NCBI GenBank assembly: GCA_045533895.1
Contig: JAZSIT010000006.1
Coordinates: 1 to 28,740, forward strand
Reading direction: 5' to 3'
DNA from: SFLA01 sp045533895
Lineage (GTDB): Bacteria; Bacillota; Clostridia; Oscillospirales; CAG-382
DNA length: 28,740 nucleotides
Positions within the stretch are counted from its first letter, which is position 1. Each line of letters begins with the position of its first letter. Below, in pieces: positions 1-6,809 of this stretch. A program made the position numbers and the translations under genes. The notes under the pieces were generated by a model. It made no database searches, was not told the origin of the DNA, and was given only the letters and a program-made list of their open reading frames with translations.

Positions 1-1
1 G

Positions 2-910
2 CGCAGAATAAGAAACGAGCTTGGCTGTCACACATCTCTGGGTGTTTCCAACGTATCCTTCGGGCTTCCCGCGCGCGACGGAATAAACAGTGTGTTCTTC
101 TCCCTCGCTTTGGAAAACGGACTTTCCGCCGCAATAATGAATCCTTATTCCGCTGATATGATGCGCACTTTTTACGCATTCAACACCTTAAAGGGTATGG
201 ACGAAAACTGTGCCGAATATATTTCGGTTGCAGATACCTTTGCCACTGTAGCTTCCGTTTCCTCCGCGCAGGCAACGCCTGTTCAGACCTACAGCGAGCT
301 TAAGGACGCCATTATAAAGGGCTTTAAGGATAAGGCGGCGGCTGTTACTGCTGAACTGCTTAAAACTCAAAAACCTCTTGATATTGTAAACAACGAGATA
401 ATTCCCGCTTTGGATATAGTTGGTGCGGATTACGAAAAGGGAATAGTCTTTCTTCCCCAGCTTTTAATGAGCGCAGAAGCGGCAAAAAGCTCTTTTGTGA
501 ATATAAAAAGCGCGGTTTCCGCACACGGCGGCGGGAAAAGCAAGGGCGATTTTGTTCTTGCTACCGTCCACGGGGATATACATGATATCGGTAAGAATAT
601 TGTAAAACTGCTTCTTGAAAATTACGGCTTTAACGTAATAGATTTAGGCAAGGACGTTCCTGCAGAGGATATTGTAAAAGCCGCCTGTGAATACCGCGCT
701 CCCCTTGTAGGACTTTCCGCCCTTATGACTACCACCGTCCCCGCAATGGAGGAAACAATAAAGCTTCTCCGCAAAAATGCGCCTTGGTGCAAGATAGTTG
801 TAGGCGGTGCGGTGCTTACGGAGGAATATGCCGCGTCTATCGGTGCGGATAAATACGCCTCCGACGCCATGGAAACTGTACGCTATGCGGAAAGCGTTAT
901 AAAAAAATGA
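2..910 (+). CDS. metH: Methionine synthase, C-terminal part (pterin end, cap and B12 domains)
   Basis: This is the 3' end of a gene whose start lies before the window; the frame is open from base 2, so the GTG at 92 is internal. The enzyme moves a methyl group from methyltetrahydrofolate through cobalamin to homocysteine, making methionine in the cytoplasm. The first residues (GVSNVSFGLP, then AAIMNP) match the end of the pterin-binding barrel. A helical cap follows, then a Rossmann B12 domain carrying the DIHDIG form of the DxHxxG motif whose His ligates cobalt, and a GGA loop near the end. The protein stops directly after the B12 domain, so the SAM-dependent reactivation domain of E. coli MetH is absent, as is common in Clostridia where it can be a separate gene. 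The stop overlaps the azlC start (ATGA), so the genes are probably co-transcribed. A corrinoid methyltransferase for another substrate is less likely because of the pterin motif. Confidence 0.88.
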   Translation, partial: RRIRNELGCHTSLGVSNVSFGLPARDGINSVFFSLALENGLSAAIMNPYSADMMRTFYAFNTLKGMDENCAEYISVADTFATVASVSSAQATPVQTYSELKDAIIKGFKDKAAAVTAELLKTQKPLDIVNNEIIPALDIVGADYEKGIVFLPQLLMSAEAAKSSFVNIKSAVSAHGGGKSKGDFVLATVHGDIHDIGKNIVKLLLENYGFNVIDLGKDVPAEDIVKAACEYRAPLVGLSALMTTTVPAMEETIKLLRKNAPWCKIVVGGAVLTEEYAASIGADKYASDAMETVRYAESVIKK

Positions 911-1608
911 AAAAAAGCAAAAACACAAACCAATATTTGCTTGGTATGAAAGCAGGCGTTCCCGTAATGCTGGGTTTTATCCCCGTGGGAATAGCCTATG
1001 CTATAATGGCGCGTCAGGGCGGGTTTTCCATTTTGCAGACCTGCCTGATGTCTCTTTCCGTTTTTGCCGGCGCAAGCCAGATGATGGCGGCGGGTATGTA
1101 CGGTCAGGGCGCGGGCATGGCGGCAATAATACTTACCACCTTTATAATCAACCTGCGCCATATAATTATGAGCCTTTGCGTGGCAGAACGTATGGAAAAG
1201 ACATCTCTCCCCGCAAGAATGATAGCCGCTTTCGGTGTTACAGATGAATCCTTTGCCATATTCACCACCGTAAAAAAGGAAAACTGTACTCTGTGGTTTT
1301 TCCTCGGTATTATCACGGTTACTTATTCGTCTTGGAATCTGGGCACTTTTATCGGAGCCGTGTTTTCGGATTTCCTGCCTGCATTCCTTACCGCCGCATT
1401 GGGCATCGCGCTGTATGCCATGTTTACAGCTCTTCTCGTGCCCGGTATAAAAGGTAACTTCAAGCTCATATTGCTGGTGGTGCTTACCGCACTGCTTAAC
1501 ACCCTGCTTTCCGACTTTATGGATTCGGGCTGGGCGATAATCCTTTCCACCTTGGTATGCGCCGCCATAGGCGTGTTCTTTGTGGACTTTAAGGAGGAAA
1601 AAATATGA
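907..1608 (+). CDS. azlC: AzlC-family branched-chain amino acid permease, large subunit (copy 1)
   Basis: A 233-residue polytopic membrane protein of normal AzlC length. The N-terminal part has the family pattern GVPVMLGFIPVGIAYAI, then an FAGASQMMAAGM segment and an INLRHIIMS segment typical of AzlC. AzlC works with the small AzlD protein to export branched-chain amino acids or analogues. The start ATG at 907 overlaps the metH stop, and the stop overlaps the azlD start, so the three are translationally coupled. Family assignment is firm. The substrate is inferred, and the position behind metH could point to methionine or a related amino acid instead. A second, diverged copy lies at 3143-3880 on the other strand. 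Confidence 0.9.
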   Translation: MKKSKNTNQYLLGMKAGVPVMLGFIPVGIAYAIMARQGGFSILQTCLMSLSVFAGASQMMAAGMYGQGAGMAAIILTTFIINLRHIIMSLCVAERMEKTSLPARMIAAFGVTDESFAIFTTVKKENCTLWFFLGIITVTYSSWNLGTFIGAVFSDFLPAFLTAALGIALYAMFTALLVPGIKGNFKLILLVVLTALLNTLLSDFMDSGWAIILSTLVCAAIGVFFVDFKEEKI

Positions 1609-1913
1609 GCGAAATACAGGTTTTGCTCCTTTTCCTTGGCATGATGGCGGTAACGTACATTCCCCGCGCACTGCCGCTAATCTTTACAGGTAAATTCAAA
1701 TTCGGCAAAAAAACAGAAAAATTCTTAAAGCTCATTCCCTTCACGGCAATGGCTGCTTTGGTGTTTCCCGGTGTTTTCGGCGTGGACGAAAACCCTTTGT
1801 TCGGCGTTCTGGGCGTATGTGCCGCAGGGGCGCTTGCTTGGGCAAAATGTCCCGTTATAGTCTGCGTTTTGGCGGCAGTGGGAACAGAGCTTTTGCTGTT
1901 TGGTATTTTTTAG
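1605..1913 (+). CDS. azlD: AzlD-family permease, small subunit (copy 1)
   Basis: A 102-residue protein with about three hydrophobic segments and the AzlD hallmark TYIPRALPLIF near the N-terminus, followed by a conserved basic stretch and LIPFTAMAALVFPGVF. AzlD is the obligate partner of AzlC in branched-chain amino acid export. The start was chosen because GGAGG lies just upstream inside azlC and the ATG overlaps the azlC stop by four bases. The length is normal for the family. Confidence 0.88.
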   Translation: MSEIQVLLLFLGMMAVTYIPRALPLIFTGKFKFGKKTEKFLKLIPFTAMAALVFPGVFGVDENPLFGVLGVCAAGALAWAKCPVIVCVLAAVGTELLLFGIF

Positions 1914-1922
1914 GCGGTTAAA

Positions 1923-2804
1923 ATGAAAAAAGTTTTTTCACCGGGCGTCCTTCTTGCGCTGTCAATGGGATGCTTCGGCACCATTGGATATTTTGTGCGG
2001 CACATTCCTCTCCCGACCGGAGAGATAGCTTTGTACCGCGCGTTGCTTGCCATAATACTTATCGGCGGTTTTATGCTTGCCACGAAAAGGAAAATCTGTT
2101 TTTCCGAAATAAAAAAAGAGCTTGTGTGGCTCTTTTTGTCCGGCGTATTTATGGGCATAAACTGGGTGCTTTTATTTGAAGCATATAAACACACCACAGT
2201 TTCCGCCGCCACCCTTTGTTATTACTTCGCACCGGTTTTGGTAACCGTCGCCTGTCCCTTTCTGTTCAAAGAGAAAATGGGAGCAAAGCAGTGGGTGTGT
2301 TTTGTGATGTCCACTGTCGGTCTGGTGCTCATAACGGGTATTGGGGATATGTCCTCAGGCGGCACCCACATAAAAGGCATACTTTTCGGGCTGTCCGCCG
2401 CAGTTTTTTACGCATCGGTGGTGCTTATCAACAAAAAGCTTTCGTCAGTCGACGGAATAACCCGTACCTTTTTGCAGTTTGTATCTTCCGTGGCGGTTTT
2501 GCTTCCCTACGTGTTGCTCACGGGCGGAATAAACGTCCTTTCTTTGGACACGGCAGGAACAGTAAATCTGCTCATTGTGGGCTTTGTCCATACGGGCGTG
2601 ACCTATTGCTTGTACTTTTCCTCCCTTAGATACCTTTCGGGACAGACAGCCTCTGTTTTAAGCTATATCGACCCGTTGGTGGCTGTTATCGTTTCGGTAA
2701 CCCTGTTGGGAGAAAATATCACTCCCGTGCAAATTATCGGCGGTGTTCTCATACTTGGCTTTACTTTGCTTAACGAGATAAATTTTGCTCATAAAACAAA
2801 CTGA
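1923..2804 (+). CDS. EamA/DMT-superfamily permease
   Basis: A 293-residue protein with about ten hydrophobic segments arranged as two EamA repeats, the usual drug/metabolite transporter architecture. The first half has GCFGTIGYFVRHIPLP and the GINWVLLFEAYKHTTVSAA pattern; the second half has the SYIDPLVAVIVSVTLLGE signature of the second EamA repeat. Members typically export amino acids or metabolites. The gene starts nine bases after azlD behind a weak AGGCGG site, so it probably belongs to the metH-azlCD transcript, which then encodes two amino-acid-type exporters. The substrate cannot be read from the sequence. A bidirectional hairpin follows immediately. Confidence 0.85.
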   Translation: MKKVFSPGVLLALSMGCFGTIGYFVRHIPLPTGEIALYRALLAIILIGGFMLATKRKICFSEIKKELVWLFLSGVFMGINWVLLFEAYKHTTVSAATLCYYFAPVLVTVACPFLFKEKMGAKQWVCFVMSTVGLVLITGIGDMSSGGTHIKGILFGLSAAVFYASVVLINKKLSSVDGITRTFLQFVSSVAVLLPYVLLTGGINVLSLDTAGTVNLLIVGFVHTGVTYCLYFSSLRYLSGQTASVLSYIDPLVAVIVSVTLLGENITPVQIIGGVLILGFTLLNEINFAHKTN

Positions 2805-2810
2805 AAAACA

Positions 2811-2841
2811 AAACGGACAGATTTTCTCTGTCCGTTTGTTG
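2811..2841. terminator. Bidirectional intrinsic terminator between convergent operons
   Basis: A ten-base-pair stem (2811-2820 with 2828-2837) encloses a seven-base loop. The plus-strand transcript continues into a T-rich run, and the minus-strand transcript continues into TTTTGTTTTT. It lies between the DMT permease stop (2804) and the azlD copy 2 stop (2847), so one hairpin serves both units. Confidence 0.8.
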
Positions 2842-2846
2842 TTATG

Positions 2847-3146
2847 TTATATAAACAATTCTGTAATAAATACCACCGCGCAGCTTATTACCGCCACGGG
2901 GAAAAGTCCCAGTCCCAGCCAAGCGGAAATAACCGCCGCAGTCAGCGCAAGTGCGCCCGCTATAGGGCTTTGGGTGGCTTGCAGTATGGCAGGGAATGTC
3001 ATTACAGCGAGAGTAACGTAGGGAACGTAATACAAAAAAGACTGAATAAACCTGCTTTTTATAGGTTTCTTAAACAATGTCATGGGAAACGCGCGTATTG
3101 CAAAGGTTACTGCCGTCATTACTAAAATGTATATCCAGTTTTTCAT
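2847..3146 (-). CDS. azlD: AzlD-family permease, small subunit (copy 2)
   Basis: A 99-residue membrane protein with the AzlD pattern TFAIRAFPMTLF near the N-terminus, then a short basic linker and two further hydrophobic segments. It should pair with the AzlC at 3143-3880, whose stop overlaps this start by four bases. A strong GGAGG ribosome site sits inside the end of azlC, which supports this ATG. It is clearly diverged from copy 1 (for example AIRAFP against IPRALP), so this is not a recent duplication. The substrate is inferred from family only. Confidence 0.85.
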   Translation of the reverse strand: MKNWIYILVMTAVTFAIRAFPMTLFKKPIKSRFIQSFLYYVPYVTLAVMTFPAILQATQSPIAGALALTAAVISAWLGLGLFPVAVISCAVVFITELFI

Positions 3147-3880
3147 TTTTCACCCTCCTTTTCCTGCTTGCGAGGGAAGAGAAGAGCCGCCAACGCAGAT
3201 ATTGCTACGGTAAGTATTATGGTTCGAGTGCCCTCGGATATCTGTGATACAAAGGGAAGCGCGCCTGCAAGCCAGCTTAACAGAAAACTAATGATTATAA
3301 GCACCGCAACCACCTTGTTCTTTTTGGCAGGCGGGGTTATTATGGCTATAAACATACCGTATATGGCAACGCCCAGCGCGCTTACAACGCTTGGGGGAAG
3401 GACGCTTCCCGCCACAATGCCGATAGCCGTGCCTGCCGCCCAGCAGGGGGACGCAATAAGCGCCGCGCCGTAGGTGTATAAGGGATTAAGATATCCGTCC
3501 CGTGCAATGGATATGCCGAATATCTCGTCGGTAATATAAAACGCCATTCCCAGCCTGTGTAAAATTCCCGTTTTCGGGTCTGTTTTCTGGCTTAAAGCAA
3601 AGGACATGAGCAGGTATCTCGCGTTTGCAATAAAGGTTACCAGCGCCACTTCAATAAGTGCCGCCCCTGCACCGATTAAGGAAAACACCGCGTGCTCACC
3701 TGTTGAGGTGTTACAAAGCAGACTTGCAAAAAATCCCTGAAGAGGTGTTATTCCGCCTCCGCGCGCCGCAACTCCAAGGGAAAAAGACACTGCCAGATAC
3801 CCAAGTCCTATGGGAATACCGTCTATAATTCCGCGCCGAAGAATGGCGCGGTTTTCTTTGTTTCTAAGTGAATATTTCAT
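3143..3880 (-). CDS. azlC: AzlC-family permease, large subunit (copy 2)
   Basis: A 245-residue polytopic membrane protein. GIPIGLGYLAVSFSLGVAAR and FIANARYLLMSFALS correspond to the AzlC signatures seen in copy 1, but elsewhere the two copies differ strongly: copy 1 has FAGASQMMAAGM where this one has LLCNTSTGEHAVFS. The difference in this pore-lining-like segment suggests different substrates. The gene has its own minus-strand promoter and is coupled to azlD downstream. The ribosome site is weak (GGGCGAT). Function as a branched-chain amino acid exporter is a family inference. Confidence 0.86.
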   Translation of the reverse strand: MKYSLRNKENRAILRRGIIDGIPIGLGYLAVSFSLGVAARGGGITPLQGFFASLLCNTSTGEHAVFSLIGAGAALIEVALVTFIANARYLLMSFALSQKTDPKTGILHRLGMAFYITDEIFGISIARDGYLNPLYTYGAALIASPCWAAGTAIGIVAGSVLPPSVVSALGVAIYGMFIAIITPPAKKNKVVAVLIIISFLLSWLAGALPFVSQISEGTRTIILTVAISALAALLFPRKQEKEGEK

Positions 3881-3911
3881 TTTTATCGCCCAAAATAAAA
3901 GATTAAAACAG

Positions 3912-3940
3912 ATTATAGCACAATAATCGCAAAACTACAA
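3912..3940 (-). promoter_or_regulatory. Sigma-A-like promoter of azlCD copy 2
   Basis: Reading the minus strand, TTGTAG (3935-3940) and a perfect TATAAT (3912-3917) are 17 bases apart, upstream of the ATG at 3880. The -35 box matches only partly. Confidence 0.55.
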
Positions 3941-3981
3941 TATTATTACAAAAAACGCTTTATTTTTTTGTGTCTCGGTGC

Positions 3982-3987
3982 TATAAT
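3982..3987 (+). promoter_or_regulatory. -10 box of the DUF2809 gene
   Basis: A perfect TATAAT lies 25 bases before the ATG at 4013, followed by an AAGGCGG ribosome site. No good -35 box sits 17 bases upstream; the region there is only T-rich, so this promoter may be weak or need an activator. Confidence 0.45.
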
Positions 3988-4012
3988 TTGTTTTGTAAAG
4001 GCGGTGTGAAAT

Positions 4013-4387
4013 ATGGAACACAAAACAAAACGGCTTTGGTATCTGGGCGTTTTCGCGGTGCTTTTTGCCATTGAAGTTGTTATCGCCCTTTTCGTGCGTG
4101 ATAAGTTTATCCGTCCCTACGGCGGAGATATTCTTGTTACTGTACTGCTGTGCTGTTTTATAAGGATATTCTTTCCCGTTAAAATAAAGCTTTTGCCGCT
4201 ATGGGTGTTTTTGTTTTCCGTCTTGGTGGAAACAATGCAGTATATTAATATAGTTGACCTTTTGGGTCTTGGTAACATAGAATTTTTCCGCGTCCTTGTG
4301 GGCACGTCCTTTTCCTTCATAGATATCCTTTGCTACGGCGTGGGCTGCTTGCTGTTTTTGTTGGCAGAAAAATTGACCGCCCGTTAA
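4013..4387 (+). CDS. DUF2809 family membrane protein
   Basis: A 124-residue protein with four hydrophobic segments and short loops. The order of segments, the DKFIRPYGGDILVTVLLC stretch after the first membrane helix and the ETMQY plus GTSFSFIDILCYGVG segments fit the DUF2809 family, whose function is unknown. The length is typical for the family. It is a single-gene unit: its own -10 box lies upstream, and a terminator hairpin begins inside its last codons. The sequence gives no hint of substrate or partner. Confidence 0.72.
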   Translation: MEHKTKRLWYLGVFAVLFAIEVVIALFVRDKFIRPYGGDILVTVLLCCFIRIFFPVKIKLLPLWVFLFSVLVETMQYINIVDLLGLGNIEFFRVLVGTSFSFIDILCYGVGCLLFLLAEKLTAR

Positions 4388-4402
4388 ACCAAGGCGGTCT
4401 TT
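4375..4402. terminator. Bidirectional terminator overlapping the DUF2809 stop
   Basis: GACCGCC (4375-4381) pairs with GGCGGTC (4393-4399) around an eleven-base loop that contains the DUF2809 stop codon. A short T run follows on the plus strand, and AATTTTT follows on the minus strand, where it would terminate the Dabb gene transcript. Confidence 0.7.
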
Positions 4403-4406
4403 GAAA

Positions 4407-4709
4407 CTATATTGTAAAATCCAAGCAGCTTCTTATTGCGGTAAAAGGTACAACCTTTGTTTTTGCCACATAAACGTGGTCGGGATGGGATGCATATACT
4501 TTAAGTGCCTCCGCGTTTTCAAAGGTGCTGTCAAGCATAAGGTCTGCGTTTGATGTTTCGAGCCCGTTTACATATACCTTTATTTTGGTAAGTCCGGGTA
4601 TTTTTCCCGCAAGGCCTTCAAGCCCTTCCTTTATTTCCGATTTTATCTGTTCCTTTTCCTCTGCGGAATATTCGCTTTTTAGCGTCCAAAGTATAACGTG
4701 CTTTACCAT
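4407..4709 (-). CDS. Dabb (stress-responsive alpha/beta barrel) domain protein
   Basis: A 100-residue single-domain protein. MVKHVILWTLK at the start, the central ETSNADLMLDSTFEN stretch, and YASHPDHVYVAK towards the C-terminus are the standard Dabb pattern, a small dimeric ferredoxin-like fold. Biochemical roles in the family vary and none is proven for stand-alone bacterial members. An open frame extends 16 codons further upstream, but the start at 4709 is preferred because GGAGA sits seven bases before it and homologues begin with MVKH. It is a monocistronic unit with a promoter at 4746-4774. Confidence 0.88.
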   Translation of the reverse strand: MVKHVILWTLKSEYSAEEKEQIKSEIKEGLEGLAGKIPGLTKIKVYVNGLETSNADLMLDSTFENAEALKVYASHPDHVYVAKTKVVPFTAIRSCLDFTI

Positions 4710-4745
4710 TTTATTTATCTCCGATATATGTTTTTTACTTAAAAA

Positions 4746-4774
4746 ATCATAGCACACAAACTCCGTTTTGTAAA
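4746..4774 (-). promoter_or_regulatory. Sigma-A promoter of the Dabb gene
   Basis: On the minus strand TTTACA (4769-4774) and TATGAT (4746-4751) are 17 bases apart, giving a leader of about 30 bases before the start at 4709. Confidence 0.65.
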
Positions 4775-4804
4775 GTGTTTTTCAAAGAAAGGGAGGCTTT
4801 CCTT

Positions 4805-5758
4805 ATGGTACCGCTTATAATTTGTCTGTCAGCTCTTGCTGTTATCATTTTGCTTGTGTTTTTTGCTTGCCGCTGGATATATTCGGTGGCGTTCCGGTCA
4901 CCTCATAAGCACCAAAACGAGCTTTACCGTCTTGCAAAAGGATTTTATCCCGGTACAGACAAGGAAACCTTTAACGGCTGGGTAAAGTCTATGGACGAGG
5001 TGCCTTACGAAAAGGTGTATATCACCTCCCGCGACGGGCTTAAACTTGCCGGAAGATATTATCACGTTGCGGACGGCGCACCTGTCGCTCTGTGTCTTCA
5101 CGGCTACCGCTCACTTCCCGTAAAGGATTTTTGCGGCGGCGGGAAAATGCTTCCCCGTCTGGGCTTTAATGTACTTATGGTGTATCACCGTGCCCACGGC
5201 GAGAGCGAGGGAAATACCATAACCTTCGGTATAAAGGAAAGATACGATTGTATCGAGTGGGTAAAATATATCAACTCCCGTTTCGGAGAGAATATTCCCG
5301 TTGTAATCTACGGAATTTCCATGGGAGCAGCCACCGCAATACTGGCGGCAGGGGAAAAAGACCTTCCCAAAAACGTGTCTTGCGCGGTGGCAGATTGCCC
5401 GTATTCTTCGCCCAAGGCTATAATCCGCAAGGTGGCAGGGGAGGATATGGGCTTTCCCGTAGGTCTGGCGTATCCCTTCGTTTGCCTCAGTGCGCTGGTT
5501 TTCGGCTCCTTCCGCATCGGCAATGTGTCCTGCGTGCAGGCGGCAAGGGAATCGAAAATCCCCATTCTTCTCATCCATGGCGAATCGGACGATTTTGTCC
5601 CCACTTATATGGGCAGGGAAATAGCCAAGGACAATCCCCTTGTGGAGCTTCATACTTTTCCCGACGCAACCCACGGTATATGTTATATAACCGATAAAGA
5701 AAGATATATTTCGGTATTAAAAGAGTTTCTTAATAAAAATAAGGGAATGGAGTTTTAA
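4805..5758 (+). CDS. Membrane-anchored alpha/beta hydrolase (serine hydrolase)
   Basis: A 317-residue protein: one N-terminal hydrophobic helix (about residues 3-22) and then an alpha/beta hydrolase fold. Visible elements are the oxyanion-side LHGYRS (about 98-103), the nucleophile elbow GISMG with Ser172, an acid in SDDFVP (Asp262 or 263) and the catalytic His290 in DATHG. Related proteins are annotated as BAAT/AcxA-like or YqkD-type hydrolases of unknown substrate. The start at 4805 is chosen over an upstream in-frame GTG at 4775 because GGGAGG ends eight bases before it. The gene ends inside a long bidirectional hairpin. A role at the membrane is inferred from the anchor; the orientation is not certain. 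Confidence 0.85.
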   Translation: MVPLIICLSALAVIILLVFFACRWIYSVAFRSPHKHQNELYRLAKGFYPGTDKETFNGWVKSMDEVPYEKVYITSRDGLKLAGRYYHVADGAPVALCLHGYRSLPVKDFCGGGKMLPRLGFNVLMVYHRAHGESEGNTITFGIKERYDCIEWVKYINSRFGENIPVVIYGISMGAATAILAAGEKDLPKNVSCAVADCPYSSPKAIIRKVAGEDMGFPVGLAYPFVCLSALVFGSFRIGNVSCVQAARESKIPILLIHGESDDFVPTYMGREIAKDNPLVELHTFPDATHGICYITDKERYISVLKEFLNKNKGMEF

Positions 5759-5776
5759 CTTCATTCCCTTATTTTT
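5735..5776. terminator. Long bidirectional terminator spanning two convergent stop codons
   Basis: An 18-base arm (5735-5752) pairs with 5759-5776 with a single G-U wobble and a six-base loop. The A-run and T-run at the two ends give a U tract in both directions. The hydrolase stop codon forms part of the loop, and the apbE stop (5775-5777) lies at the far arm. Confidence 0.88.
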
Positions 5777-6809
5777 ATGAATCTATTAAATAGCTCTTAA
5801 AATTATCCGAATAATATACCTTTCCGTCCTTGTCCACCCACATGGCGTGTGCGTTTTCTATTGAATTTATAAGGCTTTTTCCGTCCTCAACAGACATATT
5901 GAACAGTGCGGTGGAAAGCGCATCGCCCAGCGCGGAATCGCCGCACAAAACCGAAACGGATGTAAACTCATTTTGGGGATACAGCGTGTCGGGGTCGATA
6001 ATGTGGTGGTAGTCCACTCCGTCCACTGTGTAATACCGCATATACGACCCGCTTGTCACCAGCGCATTTTCTTTAAGAAGCACTGTTTCGATATACGCAA
6101 CAGACGAGGTTACATCGGGGTTTTGTATTCCCGCAGACCAGTAGTCGGTGTCTGTCTTTTTGCCTGTTACCCGTATGTTTCCGCCCAGATTAAGGGCGTA
6201 TCCTGTTTGATTTTTTGCTTCAAGATATCTTGCCGCCATTTCGCAGGCATAGCCTTTTCCCAAAGCGCCTGCATCAATACTCATTTTTTCATCCCGTAAA
6301 AACACGGTGCTTTCCTCGGTATCTATTATAACGTCATCAATATCACAGTGCTCTGCGGCAGATAAAAGTGCGTCCTTTTCGGGCAGGGCTTCGCCCGTTT
6401 CTCTCGCCTCGTGCCAGAGGGAGGTAACCGCACCGAAAGCGATGTTTACCTGTCCTTTTGTAAGGGTATACATTTCTTTTGCAAAAAGCAAAAAGTCAAT
6501 TAGCTTTTTGTCAACCTTTACGGGCTCTTTTCCCGCTTTTGCGTTTACGGTGTGAAGATTATTTGTGCCCGAGTAGGAATGGTAAATATCAAAAAGACGG
6601 TGATATTCCGCCAGAATTTCCTCAATCTGTCCGCAATGGGTATCAAACTCCTCTTGCTTTGCGCCGTATGCGGTTATTTCGGTAACCGTATCAAAATATT
6701 CAAACATTATATCCGTGCAGGGAAGTGTTTGTATGTTCTCTCTTTGCCCGCAGGAAACAAGTCCCGCGGTAAAGAGAAGGGTAAATAAAACCAAAAATAT
6801 TTTTTTCAT
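5775..6809 (-). CDS. apbE: FAD:protein FMN transferase (flavinyltransferase) lipoprotein
   Basis: A 344-residue lipoprotein: signal peptide with lipobox LVSC (Cys20), so it acts on the outer face of the membrane. ApbE uses FAD to attach FMN covalently to a Thr or Ser of target proteins. Family motifs are visible in order: YFDTVTEITAYG, FGAVTSLWHEA, SIDAGALGKGYA (the Mg/FAD region), YALNLGGNIRVTG, HHIIDPDTLYP and DALSTALFNMS. The length fits the family. The ATG overlaps the stop of the upstream FMN-binding lipoprotein gene by four bases, so the pair is translationally coupled, and that protein is the obvious substrate. Confidence 0.92.
   Translation of the reverse strand: MKKIFLVLFTLLFTAGLVSCGQRENIQTLPCTDIMFEYFDTVTEITAYGAKQEEFDTHCGQIEEILAEYHRLFDIYHSYSGTNNLHTVNAKAGKEPVKVDKKLIDFLLFAKEMYTLTKGQVNIAFGAVTSLWHEARETGEALPEKDALLSAAEHCDIDDVIIDTEESTVFLRDEKMSIDAGALGKGYACEMAARYLEAKNQTGYALNLGGNIRVTGKKTDTDYWSAGIQNPDVTSSVAYIETVLLKENALVTSGSYMRYYTVDGVDYHHIIDPDTLYPQNEFTSVSVLCGDSALGDALSTALFNMSVEDGKSLINSIENAHAMWVDKDGKVYYSDNFKSYLIDS

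Noticed and set aside
883..1671. A 262-codon minus-strand frame opposite azlC.
   Set aside because: It is a His/Gly/Lys-rich product without family features, lying opposite an unambiguous AzlC.
4775..4804. A GTG start ten codons upstream for the alpha/beta hydrolase.
   Set aside because: It lies before the GGGAGG site, adds charged residues ahead of the membrane helix, and overlaps the -35 region of the divergent Dabb promoter.
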